This document shows, in pieces, positions 1-9,374 of a DNA stretch of 64,000 nucleotides (the stretch's first letter is position 1; every line of letters starts with the position of its first letter). The notes under the pieces were generated by a model. That model made no database searches and was not told the origin of the DNA. It saw only the letters and a program-made list of their open reading frames with translations. Source of the stretch: Streptomyces sp. NBC_00690 (lineage in GTDB: Bacteria; Actinomycetota; Actinomycetes; Streptomycetales; Streptomycetaceae). The DNA lies in NCBI RefSeq assembly GCF_036226685.1, contig NZ_CP109009.1:5111501-5175500 (forward strand), written 5' to 3'. The position numbers and the translations under genes are program-made.

Positions 1-91
1 CGACACCGCCGAGGGCCACGAAGGCGACCTCGACGAGACCGCCGCCCCTGACACGGCCTCCCCGGCGCAGAAGGCTGAGGCCACCGCGTGA
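1..91 (+). CDS. nuoK: NADH-quinone oxidoreductase subunit K, C-terminal end (partial)
   Basis: Only the last 29 codons are in the window, in the frame starting at base 2. They encode a hydrophilic Ala/Glu/Asp/Thr-rich tail ending at TGA 89-91. The stop overlaps the GTG start of nuoL (GTGA), so the two genes are translationally coupled. The identity as NuoK is inferred from gene order (K-L-M-N is the universal order) because the membrane part lies outside the window. The long acidic tail is not typical of the roughly 100-residue NuoK of a main complex I operon and fits a variant or second nuo set. Confidence 0.6.
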   Translation, partial: DTAEGHEGDLDETAAPDTASPAQKAEATA

Positions 92-2088
92 CCACCACGA
101 CCCTTGCCGTCCTTGTCCCCCTCCTCCCCTTCCTGGGCGCGGTGGCCGGACTGCTCCTCGGCCGGATCGCCCCCGGGTTCATCCGTCCCCTGGCGGTCCT
201 GCCGCCGCTGGTCACGACCGCACTCGCCGTCGTCGTCGCCGTCCGCCAGGGCGGCGACAAAACGCTCGACGCAGCCACCCAGCTCACGCCGACCGGCTCG
301 GTCCCCATCGATCTGGCCCTGCACATCGACGGGTTCGCCGCGCTGGTCGCCGTACTCGTCGGGCTCGTCGCCTCCTGCGTGCAGATCTACTCCACGGCCT
401 ACCTCCGTGACGATCCGCGCTACTCGTCGTACGCGGCCCTGGTCTCCCTGTTCACCGCCGCGATGCTCCTGGTGGTCTACTCCGGCGATCTGATGGTGCT
501 TCTGGTCGGCTGGGAGATCATGGGCATCTGCTCGTACTTCCTCGTCGGCCACTACTGGGAGACGCCCGAGGCGCGAGCCGCCTCCCTGAAGGCGTTCCTG
601 GTCACCAAGCTCGGTGACGTCCCCTTCCTCATCGGTCTGTTCGCGCTGGCCACCGACGCCGGCACCTTCCGGATCACCGGAATCCTCGATGCGGTCGCGG
701 CGGGCGGCATCGACCACCCCACCCTGATCGCCCTGCTGCTGCTGGCGGGCGTCGCGGGCAAGTCGGCCCAGTTCCCGCTGCACACCTGGCTGCCGGACGC
801 CATGGCCGGCCCCACCCCCGTCTCCGCGCTGATCCACGCCGCGACGATGGTCGCGGCCGGCATCTACTTCGTGGCCCGACTGCTGCCCCTCTTCGCAGCC
901 TCCGCCGCCGCGCTCACCGTGCTCGCGGTCATGGCCGCCATCACCATGGTCGGCTCGGCCCTCGCCGCCTTGGCCCAGGACGACATCAAGCGCGTCCTCG
1001 CCTACTCGACCATCGGACAACTCGGCTACATGGCCGGCGCCCTCGCCGTCGCCGACCGTGGGGCCGCCGTGTTCCACCTCCTGTCCCACGGCGCCTTCAA
1101 GGCGCTGCTGTTCCTCGCCGCAGGCGTCGTCATCCACGCCGCCGGCACCAACTCGCTCGCCGCGATGTCCCGGATGGGCGGTCTCGCCAAGCGCATCCCG
1201 GACACCTACTGGACGATGACCATCGCCCTCCTCGCGCTCGCCGCGATCCCGCCCTTCGCCGGCTTCTTCTCCAAAGAAGCCGTTCTCGTCGCCGCGGAGC
1301 ACACGGCGTTGCGCGAATCCACCACCGCACCGGGCGTCGCCGGTTGGACCGTCTTGGTCGCCGGTCTGGTCACCGCCCTCCTCACCGCCGCCTACGCCGC
1401 CCGTCTATGGCTGCTGGCCTTCCGCGGCAAGGGGGCCGACGCCCCCGACCACGGCCGCGAGCCCCTCCCCATGACCGCGGTGCTCTGGGTCCTCGCAGTC
1501 CCCTCCCTCGGCTTCGGGCTGACCTACGGCTACTTCGACGACTGGTTCGACGGACACAGCCTGGCGCCCACCCTCGTCACCGCAGTCCTCGGCGTCGGGG
1601 TCTCCCTGATCGGTGGACTGATCACCTACGCAGCCTGGCGCAGCCGTCGCCCCCTGGCCGCCCGCACCCCCATGGGCGCGGTGGCAGCGGACCCGGAGGC
1701 GTCCCCGGCGGTCACCGAAGCAGAGGCGATCGCCACCCACGCACCCGTCTTCGGGGACATCGCTGGCGCCGCCGACCCCACCGACCCCGGTCGGATCCTG
1801 CTCGGCCCGCTGCACCGCCACGCGGTCTCCGGCTTCCACCTCGACGCCGTCTACCACGTGCTGTTCGTGCGCCCCGTCCAAGCAGGCGCCGACCTGGTCC
1901 GCTTCCTCGACCGCGAGGTCGTCGACACCTATGTGCGCGGTGCCGCAACGGGCAGCAACTGGCTCGGCCAACTCGTCCGGCGCGCCCAGACCGGCAACGT
2001 ACAGACCTACCTCAGCGCACTGCTGGCGGGCTCCGTCGTCCTGGTGATCGCCGCCGTAGTCCTCTCCCATGCCAACGCGGGATCGTGA
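88..2088 (+). CDS. nuoL: NADH-quinone oxidoreductase subunit L
   Basis: 666-residue polytopic membrane protein of the complex I proton-pumping arm. It starts at GTG 88, overlapping the previous stop. The family signature is clear: a KSAQFPLHTWLPDAMAGPTP segment with the antiporter-type Lys and Trp-Leu-Pro-Asp, followed by SALIHAATMVAAGIY. An earlier GWEIMGICSYFLVG segment is the usual proton-antiporter glutamate helix. The C-terminal region (after about residue 500) carries a hydrophilic insert and a last membrane helix, as expected for the lateral-helix subunit L. It is co-transcribed with nuoM, which starts 3 bases after its stop. The function is quinone-reduction-coupled proton translocation. 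Confidence 0.95.
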   Translation: MTTTTLAVLVPLLPFLGAVAGLLLGRIAPGFIRPLAVLPPLVTTALAVVVAVRQGGDKTLDAATQLTPTGSVPIDLALHIDGFAALVAVLVGLVASCVQIYSTAYLRDDPRYSSYAALVSLFTAAMLLVVYSGDLMVLLVGWEIMGICSYFLVGHYWETPEARAASLKAFLVTKLGDVPFLIGLFALATDAGTFRITGILDAVAAGGIDHPTLIALLLLAGVAGKSAQFPLHTWLPDAMAGPTPVSALIHAATMVAAGIYFVARLLPLFAASAAALTVLAVMAAITMVGSALAALAQDDIKRVLAYSTIGQLGYMAGALAVADRGAAVFHLLSHGAFKALLFLAAGVVIHAAGTNSLAAMSRMGGLAKRIPDTYWTMTIALLALAAIPPFAGFFSKEAVLVAAEHTALRESTTAPGVAGWTVLVAGLVTALLTAAYAARLWLLAFRGKGADAPDHGREPLPMTAVLWVLAVPSLGFGLTYGYFDDWFDGHSLAPTLVTAVLGVGVSLIGGLITYAAWRSRRPLAARTPMGAVAADPEASPAVTEAEAIATHAPVFGDIAGAADPTDPGRILLGPLHRHAVSGFHLDAVYHVLFVRPVQAGADLVRFLDREVVDTYVRGAATGSNWLGQLVRRAQTGNVQTYLSALLAGSVVLVIAAVVLSHANAGS

Positions 2089-2091
2089 GCC

Positions 2092-3672
2092 GTGATCGAT
2101 ATCAGCGAGTCCGTGATGCAGTTCCTTCTCGCGTTCATCATCGTCGTGCCGCTCCTGGGCGCCGTCGCCGCGCTGCTGCCGGCCCCGCCCGGGCTGCGCG
2201 GAACCAGCCCTGACCAGGCGGTCCTGCGCCACGGCGTCACCGTCACCGGTGCGGTCCTGATCGCGGCCGTCATCCTCACCATCGGGTTCGACCACGACCA
2301 GCCGTCGAGGATGCAGGCCACGACGGACATCAGCTGGATCGCCGCACTCGACGTGCGCATCCACCTCGGTGTCGACGGCATTTCCCTTCCCCTGGTCGTC
2401 CTCACCGCGCTCCTGACCTTCCTCTGCGCGCTCTACAGCTACTTCAAGATGCCCTCGGGCCCCTCGCCGAAGGCGTTCGTCGCTCTGCTGCTCGTCCTTG
2501 AATCGGGGACGCTGGCGACCTTCGCCGTCCTCGACCTGGTGCTCTTCTTCCTCGCCTTCGAGATGGTCCTCATCCCGATGTACTTCCTCATCGCCCGCTG
2601 GGGCGGTGGCGAACGGCGAGCCGCCGCCTGGAAGTTCATCCTCTACACCCTGCTCGGCTCCGTGGTCATGCTGCTCGGCCTGCTGCTGATCGGGCTGAAG
2701 GCCGGCACCTTTGACATGGTGGCACTCGCCACTGACAACGGCCGGGGCCTCACCGCGTCCACGCAGCTCATCGCCGTTCTCGCGATCGGCATCGGACTCG
2801 CCGTGAAGACCCCGATGTGGCCCCTGCACAGCTGGCTCCCCGACGCCCACACCGCAGCCCCCACCGTCGGCTCGGTCCTGCTGGCGGGTGTCCTGCTCAA
2901 GATGGGCACGTACGGGTTCGTCCGCATCGTGCTCCCGATCGCACCCGACGGGATGCAGACCTTCGCGCCCTATCTCGCGGCCTTCGCGGTCGTCGGCATC
3001 ATCTACGGCTCCCTGGCCTGTCTCGCGCTGGCCAAAGAAGGCGCGGGCGGCGACCTCAAGCGACTGATCGCATACTCCTCCGTCGGCCACATGGGCTTCG
3101 TCCTGCTCGGCATCGCGACCATGACCCCCACCGGAGTCAATGGAGCCCTCTTCGCGAACATCGCTCACGGACTCATCACCGGCCTGCTGTTCTTCCTGGT
3201 CGGAGCGCTCAAGGACCGCTACGGAACGGCCGACCTCGACACGCTCGCAGGAGCCACCGGCGCCGCCCTCTACGGTCGCGCCCCCCGGCTCGGCGGACTG
3301 CTCGCCTTCGCCGCCATCGCCTCGCTCGGGCTGCCCGGCCTCGCCGGGTTCTGGGGCGAGATGCTTGCCCTGTTCGGCGCCTTTGACCCCGCGGACGGCC
3401 TCAACCGGCCCGCCTTCCTCACCTTCATGGCGATCGGCGGTTTCGGCACCCTGCTGACCGCCGCCTACCTCCTGATCGTGGTGCGCCGCGTCTGCATGGG
3501 GGCGATCCAGCAGAAGCACACGACCGAGCCCTTCGCCGACGTGCAGCGCTACGAGTTCGCCACCTGGTCCCCGCTGGTCGCCCTCACCGTCCTGGCCGGA
3601 CTGTGGCCCGCTGTCCTCCTCGGTCTCACCGACCCGGCCGTGCAGAAGCTCCTCGCAGGAGGCAACTCGTGA
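2092..3672 (+). CDS. nuoM: NADH-quinone oxidoreductase subunit M
   Basis: 526-residue membrane subunit homologous to Mrp-type antiporters. It starts at GTG 2092, 3 bases after the nuoL stop. The diagnostic stretch KTPMWPLHSWLPDAHTAAPT (near residue 240) holds the conserved Lys and the Trp-Leu-Pro-Asp motif. FEMVLIPMYFLI near residue 155 is the usual NuoM glutamate helix. The C-terminal SLGLPGLAGFWGE motif is also typical. The stop TGA 3670-3672 overlaps the GTG of nuoN. It is a proton channel subunit of complex I. Confidence 0.95.
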   Translation: MIDISESVMQFLLAFIIVVPLLGAVAALLPAPPGLRGTSPDQAVLRHGVTVTGAVLIAAVILTIGFDHDQPSRMQATTDISWIAALDVRIHLGVDGISLPLVVLTALLTFLCALYSYFKMPSGPSPKAFVALLLVLESGTLATFAVLDLVLFFLAFEMVLIPMYFLIARWGGGERRAAAWKFILYTLLGSVVMLLGLLLIGLKAGTFDMVALATDNGRGLTASTQLIAVLAIGIGLAVKTPMWPLHSWLPDAHTAAPTVGSVLLAGVLLKMGTYGFVRIVLPIAPDGMQTFAPYLAAFAVVGIIYGSLACLALAKEGAGGDLKRLIAYSSVGHMGFVLLGIATMTPTGVNGALFANIAHGLITGLLFFLVGALKDRYGTADLDTLAGATGAALYGRAPRLGGLLAFAAIASLGLPGLAGFWGEMLALFGAFDPADGLNRPAFLTFMAIGGFGTLLTAAYLLIVVRRVCMGAIQQKHTTEPFADVQRYEFATWSPLVALTVLAGLWPAVLLGLTDPAVQKLLAGGNS

Positions 3673-5372
3673 TCATGGCCACCGCCCCTTCCACAGCCGC
3701 CATGGACACGAGCAGCCCCGCCGGTGCCCAGGAGCTCACGGCGCCCGGCACCGGACTCACAGCGCAAGACGTCATCGGCCCGGCCACGGACTCCGGCACC
3801 CCGGCGTACGGCGCGTCGCTCCCCGACGTCACCACCCTCGCGGCGGACGTCCCGAACCTCGTCCAGTCGGTCGACTGGGTCGCCATCGCCCCGCCCACGA
3901 TCACGGCCGTGGTGGCGCTGGCCGTCCTGGTCGCCGACTTGTTCGTACCGGCCGCCCACAAGCGCTGGCTCGGTCTCGGCGCCATCGGCGGCCTGATCGC
4001 GGCCCTCATCGCCCTGGTGCCGCTGACCGACGGCGACCGGCAGACGTTCTGTCTGACCACCGCGCCCGACACCTGCAGCTACGTCGCGGACCACTTCACG
4101 CTCGCGATCCAACTCCTCGTCCTCGGCGGCGCACTGCTGACAGCGCTCCTGGCCCTCAGCGACACCCGCCGAGATCTCCCCGCCGGCGAGTTCTGGTTCC
4201 TCCTGCTCGCGTCCGCGGCCGGAGCCGCGCTGCTGCCCGCCTCCCGGGACCTGGCCACGCTCATCGTGGCGCTGGAAGTGGCCTCTCTGCCCGCCTTCGC
4301 GCTCGTCGGCCTCAAGCGGGGAGACCGCCGCTCCAGCGAGGCGGCCCTCAAGTTCTTCCTCTCGTCGGTCACCGCCACGGCCGTCTCCCTCCTCGGCGTG
4401 AGCTTCGTCTACGGCACCACCGGCAGCCTCCACCTCACCGAGATCGCCACTCGGATCGGCGAGGTCTCCGGACAGTTGGACACCCTCGCGAAGACCGGCG
4501 TCGCCCTCACCCTGATCGGTTTCGCCTTCAAGACGGCGGCCGTCCCGTTCCACTTCTGGGTTCCGGACACCTACGTGGGCGCACCCCTGCCCATCGCCGC
4601 CTATCTGTCCGTCGTCGGCAAGGCGGTCGGATTCTCCGGCCTCATCCTCGTGACCGTCATCGCGTTCCCCGGATACGCCGACGTCTGGGGCCCCGCCATC
4701 GCCGTACTGGCCGCACTCACCATGACCGCAGGCAATGTGGCCGCACTGCGCCAGTCCGCGGACCGCCCCTGGGGCGCCGTACGCCTGCTGGCCTGGTCAT
4801 CCGTCGGTCAGGCCGGCTACATCCTGGTCCCGATCGCGGCAGCCGCGTACTCCAGTGACGACCAGATCGGCGCCACCGTGGCGTACGCCCTGATGTACGC
4901 GGCGGTCAACCTCGGTGCGTTCGCGGTGGCCGCACTGGTCTCCCGCACCCATCCGCTGAACCGGATCGCCGACTACCGCGGCCTCTACTCCACCCGCCCG
5001 CTCGCCGCCCTCGCGATGGGCTTCTTCCTGCTCTGCCTCGCCGGTCTGCCCCCGGGCATCATCGGCCTCTTCGCCAAGGTGACCGTCTTCTCCTCGGCCG
5101 TCGACGCGGGGCTCGGCTGGCTCGCCGTGGTCATGGCCATCAACGTGGTGATCGCCCTCTACTACTACCTCCGGTGGACAGCGATCCTCTTCCGCACCCC
5201 CAAGGCCGCGCCCGAGACGGCATCCGCGACGGACGCCGACCGCGGACGTCCCGCGCTGCGACGCACGCCCAGGGCGGTCACCCTGGCGATCGCCCTGACG
5301 GCCGTCGTGGGCGTGGCCCTCTCCGGCTACCCCCAGCTGGTCCTGCGGTTCGCGGCCACCAGCCTGTTCTGA
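3669..5372 (+). CDS. nuoN: NADH-quinone oxidoreductase subunit N
   Basis: Third antiporter-like subunit of complex I, about 567 residues. The frame is open further upstream, but the start is placed at GTG 3669. That codon overlaps the nuoM stop (GTGA) and has AGGAGG at 3657-3662 six bases upstream; ATG 3675 is the only close alternative. The protein has an unusual hydrophilic Thr/Pro/Ser-rich N-terminus of about 60 residues before the first helix, then the usual membrane helices. A GFAFKTAAVPFHFWVPDTY segment matches the Lys/Trp-Pro-Asp motif of NuoN. It ends the nuo operon: a 156-bp gap and a separate promoter precede htpX. Confidence 0.93.
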   Translation: MIMATAPSTAAMDTSSPAGAQELTAPGTGLTAQDVIGPATDSGTPAYGASLPDVTTLAADVPNLVQSVDWVAIAPPTITAVVALAVLVADLFVPAAHKRWLGLGAIGGLIAALIALVPLTDGDRQTFCLTTAPDTCSYVADHFTLAIQLLVLGGALLTALLALSDTRRDLPAGEFWFLLLASAAGAALLPASRDLATLIVALEVASLPAFALVGLKRGDRRSSEAALKFFLSSVTATAVSLLGVSFVYGTTGSLHLTEIATRIGEVSGQLDTLAKTGVALTLIGFAFKTAAVPFHFWVPDTYVGAPLPIAAYLSVVGKAVGFSGLILVTVIAFPGYADVWGPAIAVLAALTMTAGNVAALRQSADRPWGAVRLLAWSSVGQAGYILVPIAAAAYSSDDQIGATVAYALMYAAVNLGAFAVAALVSRTHPLNRIADYRGLYSTRPLAALAMGFFLLCLAGLPPGIIGLFAKVTVFSSAVDAGLGWLAVVMAINVVIALYYYLRWTAILFRTPKAAPETASATDADRGRPALRRTPRAVTLAIALTAVVGVALSGYPQLVLRFAATSLF

Positions 5373-5412
5373 CCTTCACCCGTACGGCTCAGCCCGCGGC
5401 CTTGCCCCACCA

Positions 5413-5439
5413 GGGAACTAGGGCCCTTCGCCTGGCGTT
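5413..5439 (+). promoter_or_regulatory. SigR-type promoter upstream of htpX
   Basis: GGGAAC at 5413-5418 is separated by exactly 18 bases from GTT at 5437-5439. This matches the known consensus of the thiol-stress sigma factor SigR (GGGAAT-N18-GTT) at all but one base. The expected start of transcription is near 5446, giving a leader of about 80 nt before the htpX GTG. The match is seen in the sequence; use by SigR is inferred. Confidence 0.55.
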
Positions 5440-5528
5440 GACCAGTACAGAAGGGTCCACTGGAGAGTGGAGCACCACCACAGCACCATCACAAGGGTTC
5501 CCCTGCCGCACCACCTGGAGGGCCTACC

Positions 5529-6383
5529 GTGCACCGCCGGCACAACGGGCTGAAGACCGCCGTACTCCTCGGGGGACTGTCCGCACTCATCATCGCCTTC
5601 GGTAGCTTCTTCGGACGTACGGGACTGCTCGTCGCGCTCGCCGTGGCGCTCGGCACCAACGCCTACGCCTACTGGAACAGCGACAAGCTCGCCCTGCGGG
5701 CCATGCGGGCACGCCCCGTGAGCGAGTTCGAGGCGCCTGCGCTCTACCGCATCGTCCGCGAGCTCTCGACCGCCGCCCGCCAGCCCATGCCACGGCTCTA
5801 CATCTCGCCCACCCAGGCCCCGAACGCCTTCGCGACCGGCCGCAACCCGCGCAACGCCGCGGTCTGCTGTACGGAAGGCATCCTGCACATCCTGGACGAG
5901 CGGGAACTGCGCGGCGTCATCGGCCATGAGCTGAGCCATGTCTACAACCGGGACATCCTGATCTCCTCGGTCGCCGGCGCGCTCGCCTCCGTCGTGATGT
6001 TCCTAGCGAACTTCGCCTGGCTGATCCCGGTGGGCCGCTCCGACGACGACGGCCCGGGGCTCGCAGGAATGCTGTTGATCATGATCCTGGGGCCGATCGC
6101 CGCCTCCATCATCCAGCTCGCCGTCAGCCGCTCCCGCGAGTACGAGGCGGATGCCTCCGGCGCTCAGCTGACCGGTGACCCGCTGGCCCTGGCGAGCGCA
6201 CTGCGCAAGCTCGACGCCGGCACCAAACAGCTTCCGCTGCCTCCGGAGCCGCGTCTGGAGACGGCGAGCCACATGATGATTGCGAACCCGTTCCGGCCGG
6301 GCAGGAGCCTGACCAAGATGTTCTCGACCCACCCGCCCATGGCGGAGCGGATCGCCCGACTAGAACAGATGGCAGGTCGCTGA
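5529..6383 (+). CDS. htpX: M48-family membrane zinc metalloprotease HtpX
   Basis: 284 residues, start GTG 5529 with GGAGGG at 5517-5522. Two N-terminal membrane helices (residues about 10-50) are followed by a cytosolic protease domain. [11 protein letters not shown] (near residue 134) gives the HExxH zinc motif, and [12 protein letters not shown] carries the third ligand Glu. HtpX degrades misfolded membrane proteins. The length is standard. It lies immediately upstream of a YccF-type membrane protein (2-base gap) and so probably shares its transcript. The upstream SigR-like promoter would link it to thiol-oxidative protein damage. Confidence 0.93.
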   Translation: MHRRHNGLKTAVLLGGLSALIIAFGSFFGRTGLLVALAVALGTNAYAYWNSDKLALRAMRARPVSEFEAPALYRIVRELSTAARQPMPRLYISPTQAPNAFATGRNPRNAAVCCTEGILHILDERELRGVIGHELSHVYNRDILISSVAGALASVVMFLANFAWLIPVGRSDDDGPGLAGMLLIMILGPIAASIIQLAVSRSREYEADASGAQLTGDPLALASALRKLDAGTKQLPLPPEPRLETASHMMIANPFRPGRSLTKMFSTHPPMAERIARLEQMAGR

Positions 6384-6385
6384 CC

Positions 6386-6778
6386 ATGAAGACAATCCTG
6401 AATGTGATCTGGCTCATCCTGTGCGGCTTCTGGATGTTCCTCGGCTACATCCTCGCCGGTGCGCTGCTGTGCATCACGATCATCGGCATCCCGTTCGGTA
6501 TGGCCGCCTTCCGCATCGGGGTCTACGCCCTCTGGCCGTTCGGCTACACGGTCGTGGACCGTCGTGACGCCGGAGCCCCCTCATGCGTCGGCAACGTGCT
6601 CTGGCTGGTCCTCGCCGGCTGGTGGCTCGCCCTGGGCCACATCGTCACCGGCATAGCCCTCTGCCTGACGATCATCGGCATCCCACTGGGCGTCGCCAAC
6701 TTCAAGCTGATCCCGGTCTCCCTGCTGCCCCTGGGCAAGGAGATCGTGCCGACGGACCAGCCCTTCGCCACCCGCTGA
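6386..6778 (+). CDS. YccF-domain inner membrane protein
   Basis: 130-residue small membrane protein starting 2 bases after the htpX stop. It is made of two internally repeated halves. Each has a Trp/Gly-rich helix, then a hydrophobic segment with a CITIIGIPFG or CLTIIGIPLG motif. This repeated IIGIP signature is characteristic of the YccF (DUF307) family. The biochemical role of the family is not established. Coupling to htpX suggests a part in membrane quality control, but this is inference from position only. Confidence 0.85.
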   Translation: MKTILNVIWLILCGFWMFLGYILAGALLCITIIGIPFGMAAFRIGVYALWPFGYTVVDRRDAGAPSCVGNVLWLVLAGWWLALGHIVTGIALCLTIIGIPLGVANFKLIPVSLLPLGKEIVPTDQPFATR

Positions 6779-7041
6779 CCACAGCGCGTCGCCCACCCGG
6801 AACAGTCCCGGGTGCCTGCTTCCCAACCCGGTGCCTCCCTGGATGATCGCTCCTGAGCTGGGCAGACGTCCATCGAAGGACCGGAGTGCGAGCGATCCAC
6901 GAGGGCCCGCAAAGGATCACATCGGCCCATCCGCGGAGATCGCAACCATCGGGTGCAAGATTCGCGTCTCATGGTGAACCACTCAAAACGACCTATGGAT
7001 CGCGTGAGCGACGAATTCTGCAGGGAAGGCAGGTTCAGGGC

Positions 7042-7311
7042 ATGGGCATCATCAGCTGGATCGTTCTCGGGCTGTTGGCCGGGATCGTCGCCAAGATCCT
7101 GCTCCCCGGGCGCGACCCGGGCGGACTCATCGGCACCACGATCATCGGCGTCATCGGAGCCTTCGTCGGCGGCTGGATCTCCGCCCGCTTCCTCGACCGG
7201 CCGATCACCAATGAGTTCTACGACGGCGCCACCTGGGCCGCAGCCATCGGAGGCTCCTTGGTGCTGCTCGTCGTCTACCGCATATTCTTCGGCCACTCGC
7301 GCTCACGCTGA
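7042..7311 (+). CDS. GlsB/YeaQ/YmgE-family stress-response membrane protein
   Basis: 89 residues. The frame stays open upstream, but ATG 7042 is chosen because the conserved family sequence begins there (MGIISWIVLGLLAGIVAK). Three short hydrophobic segments are separated by a GRDPGGLIGTTIIGVIGAF glycine-rich motif, as in transglycosylase-associated (GlsB) proteins, which are small envelope-stress proteins of unknown mechanism. It stands alone: 263 bases separate it from the previous gene, and it converges with alkB on the other strand. Confidence 0.88.
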   Translation: MGIISWIVLGLLAGIVAKILLPGRDPGGLIGTTIIGVIGAFVGGWISARFLDRPITNEFYDGATWAAAIGGSLVLLVVYRIFFGHSRSR

Positions 7312-7330
7312 CCTCTGGACCGGGCTGTTC

Positions 7331-7996
7331 TCAGCCGGCCAGCCCGGTCTCCCGCAGGGTGATGTTCAACCGCCCGCCGCTCATGCCCGTCGCCGGGTCA
7401 CCCGTCCCCGGGTAGACCTTCGGCACCCCGTGGTAGACGAACCGGGAAAGTCCGCCGAAGACGAAGAGGTCTCCGGACTGCAACTCCACATCGGTGTGGG
7501 GACGCCCCCGGTTCTCGGCGTTGCCGAACCGGAAGACGCAACTGTCCCCGATGCTCAGCGACACGACCGGAGCATCGGAACGCTCCTCCTTGTCCTGGTG
7601 CATCCCCATCCGCGCGGCGCCGTCGTAGAAGTTCACCAGCGCCGCATCGGGCGTGTAGTCCGAGGCTTCGTACCGCTCGCCGTACGCCGCAACCAGCGCG
7701 GACCGACCCAACTCCACCAGCCACTGGGGGACGGCCTCGACCTCGGCGCCGTTCACATCGTCCGCGGTTCGGCTGTAGCGATAGGGCAACCAGTGCCACC
7801 CCAGACACACCGTCCGCACTGACATCACACCGCCACCGGGAAGCGCCGTGTGCCTCAGCGGCACTGGCCCACGGGCCCATGCCCGACACGCCTCCACCAA
7901 CGCTCGCTGCTGCTCGATCGACAGCCACCCCGGCAGATGCACTGCGCCGGGGCCCAGGGTGACCGGATCGCGCGGAAACAGGGCGTCCCCGCTCAT
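7331..7996 (-). CDS. alkB: AlkB-type 2-oxoglutarate/Fe(II) dioxygenase (DNA/RNA alkylation repair)
   Basis: About 221 residues starting at ATG 7996. The iron site is visible: HQD in GMHQDKEE (His, Asp) and the distal His in FVYHGVPKV. The 2-oxoglutarate-binding Arg follows in GRLNITLR, and the NFYDGAARMGMHQD region is typical of AlkB. The enzyme oxidatively removes methyl groups from 1-methyladenine and 3-methylcytosine. It lies 13 bases downstream of ogt on the same strand, so the two direct-reversal repair genes probably form one transcript, with direct oxidation and methyl transfer complementing each other. Confidence 0.93.
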   Translation of the reverse strand: MSGDALFPRDPVTLGPGAVHLPGWLSIEQQRALVEACRAWARGPVPLRHTALPGGGVMSVRTVCLGWHWLPYRYSRTADDVNGAEVEAVPQWLVELGRSALVAAYGERYEASDYTPDAALVNFYDGAARMGMHQDKEERSDAPVVSLSIGDSCVFRFGNAENRGRPHTDVELQSGDLFVFGGLSRFVYHGVPKVYPGTGDPATGMSGGRLNITLRETGLAG

Positions 7997-8009
7997 CGGG
8001 AGCCGCCGT

Positions 8010-8522
8010 TCATGCCACCAGCGCACCTTCCAGTCGCAGCAGGTGCTCCTTGCGCCCCAGGCCCGCCGCGTACCCGTGCAGTGCTCCATCCGAACCGATC
8101 ACCCGGTGGCACGGTCGCACCACCAGCAGCGGATTGCGTCCGATCGCACTGCCCACTGCCCGGACCGCGATCCTGGACGCCCCCATCCGCCGGGCGATCT
8201 CCCCGTAGGTGACCGTCGTCCCGTAGGGGATCCGGTCCAGTTCCTGCCAGACCCGCTGCTGGAACTCCGTACCGCCGCGGGCGTAGTGGAGGGCGAAGTC
8301 CGTGAGCTCACCGGCGAAATAGCGCTCCAACTGCCGCTCGATCTCGCCGAAGGCGGTCGGTGAGCGCAGCCACCCGTCCGCTACGAGTACGCCGCCCTTC
8401 TGCCCGGGCAGTGACACCGAGGCCAGCGCCGTGCCGCCCGGGGCCGAAGCGGATACCTCGCCCGTCAGCAACACATCGCCCAACGGACTCTCCATGGTCG
8501 TGTAGACCCTCGCCGCGGTCAT
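8010..8522 (-). CDS. ogt: Methylated-DNA--protein-cysteine S-methyltransferase
   Basis: 170 residues. The start is ATG 8522, with AAGGAG five bases upstream on the minus strand. The active-site motif RPCHRVIG holds the acceptor cysteine. The winged-helix part TVTYGEIARRMG with the following arginine (SRIAVRAVGSAIG) is the DNA-binding and nucleotide-flipping element. The protein accepts the alkyl group of O6-alkylguanine irreversibly. It is the first gene of the ogt-alkB pair. Length and motif order match the Ogt type, which lacks an Ada regulatory domain. Confidence 0.94.
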   Translation of the reverse strand: MTAARVYTTMESPLGDVLLTGEVSASAPGGTALASVSLPGQKGGVLVADGWLRSPTAFGEIERQLERYFAGELTDFALHYARGGTEFQQRVWQELDRIPYGTTVTYGEIARRMGASRIAVRAVGSAIGRNPLLVVRPCHRVIGSDGALHGYAAGLGRKEHLLRLEGALVA

Positions 8523-8693
8523 CGGTGCTCCTTCCCTCGCAGTGGCGCCTGCAGTGACGCTTGCAGTGCAGTCCGCACCGCACACCACGAGTCTGCTCCA
8601 CTCACCCCGCTCCGGGCTGGCAGGAATCCGACATGGCACCTGCTCCGCACCAGGGCGGGCGGGCCCTGGGCCCGCCCCCTCCCCGGTGATCGA

Positions 8694-9182
8694 TCAGCGG
8701 TAGTTCACGAACTGGATGGCGAACTCGAAGTCCTGACCCTTCAGCAGCGCCTGCACCGCCTGGAGGTCATCGCGACTCTTCGAACTCACCCGGAGTTCAT
8801 CGCCCTGGACCTGGGCCTTGACGCCCTTGGGCCCCTCATCGCGGATGATCTTCGCCACCTTCTTGGCGTTGTCCTGCGAAATGCCCTCCTCGATGGAGGC
8901 GAAGATCTTGTACTCCTTGCCGGACAGTTGGGGCTCGCCCGCGTCCAGCGACTTCAGCGAGATGCCCCGCTTGATCAGCTTGGTCTGGAACACATCGAGG
9001 ATCGCGGCGACCCGGTCCTCGGAGTTCGCCTGCATCAGGATCTTCTCGCCGGACCAGGCGATCGACGCCCCGACGTTCTTGAAGTCGTAGCGCTGGGAGA
9101 TCTCCTTTGCCGTCTGATTGAGGGCGTTGTCGACCTCTTGCCGCTCGACCTTCGAGACGATGTCGAAACTGGAGTCGGCCAT
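8694..9182 (-). CDS. YajQ-family nucleotide-binding protein
   Basis: 162 residues, start ATG 9182 with AGGAG upstream on the minus strand. The start [20 protein letters not shown] is the classic YajQ N-terminus. The two ferredoxin-like RNP-type repeats and the [21 protein letters not shown]-terminal motif are intact. In other bacteria the family binds cyclic di-GMP or RNA and acts as a regulator; the ligand here is unknown. It is monocistronic, with a GC-rich hairpin just downstream (about 8657-8677). Confidence 0.92.
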   Translation of the reverse strand: MADSSFDIVSKVERQEVDNALNQTAKEISQRYDFKNVGASIAWSGEKILMQANSEDRVAAILDVFQTKLIKRGISLKSLDAGEPQLSGKEYKIFASIEEGISQDNAKKVAKIIRDEGPKGVKAQVQGDELRVSSKSRDDLQAVQALLKGQDFEFAIQFVNYR

Positions 9183-9374
9183 GTCCTGTGGCTCCTTGAA
9201 TCGGGTGCGTGGAGGGCGGCCGGAGTCCCCGAACCGCTCGGCCAAGCCTAGCCACCCGCACCCGCCCCAAGGGCTGATCAATCCAGTGGCGAAGCACCCC
9301 CGGACATCGGGTATCGTTTACGTCGTCGCCAAGGAACCCCGCACTACAGCGGTACGTTCGAGGCGACATCCCAT

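Noticed and set aside
1405..3519. Long antisense open frame (704 codons) over nuoL/nuoM
   Set aside because: Antisense of clearly conserved proteins; its composition (Asp/Glu/Gly/Arg-rich) is the usual shadow of G/C third positions.
8657..8677. GC-rich hairpin after the YajQ gene
   Set aside because: The loop would be a single base in the longest pairing and there is no T-run; it may be a terminator but is not listed as a feature.
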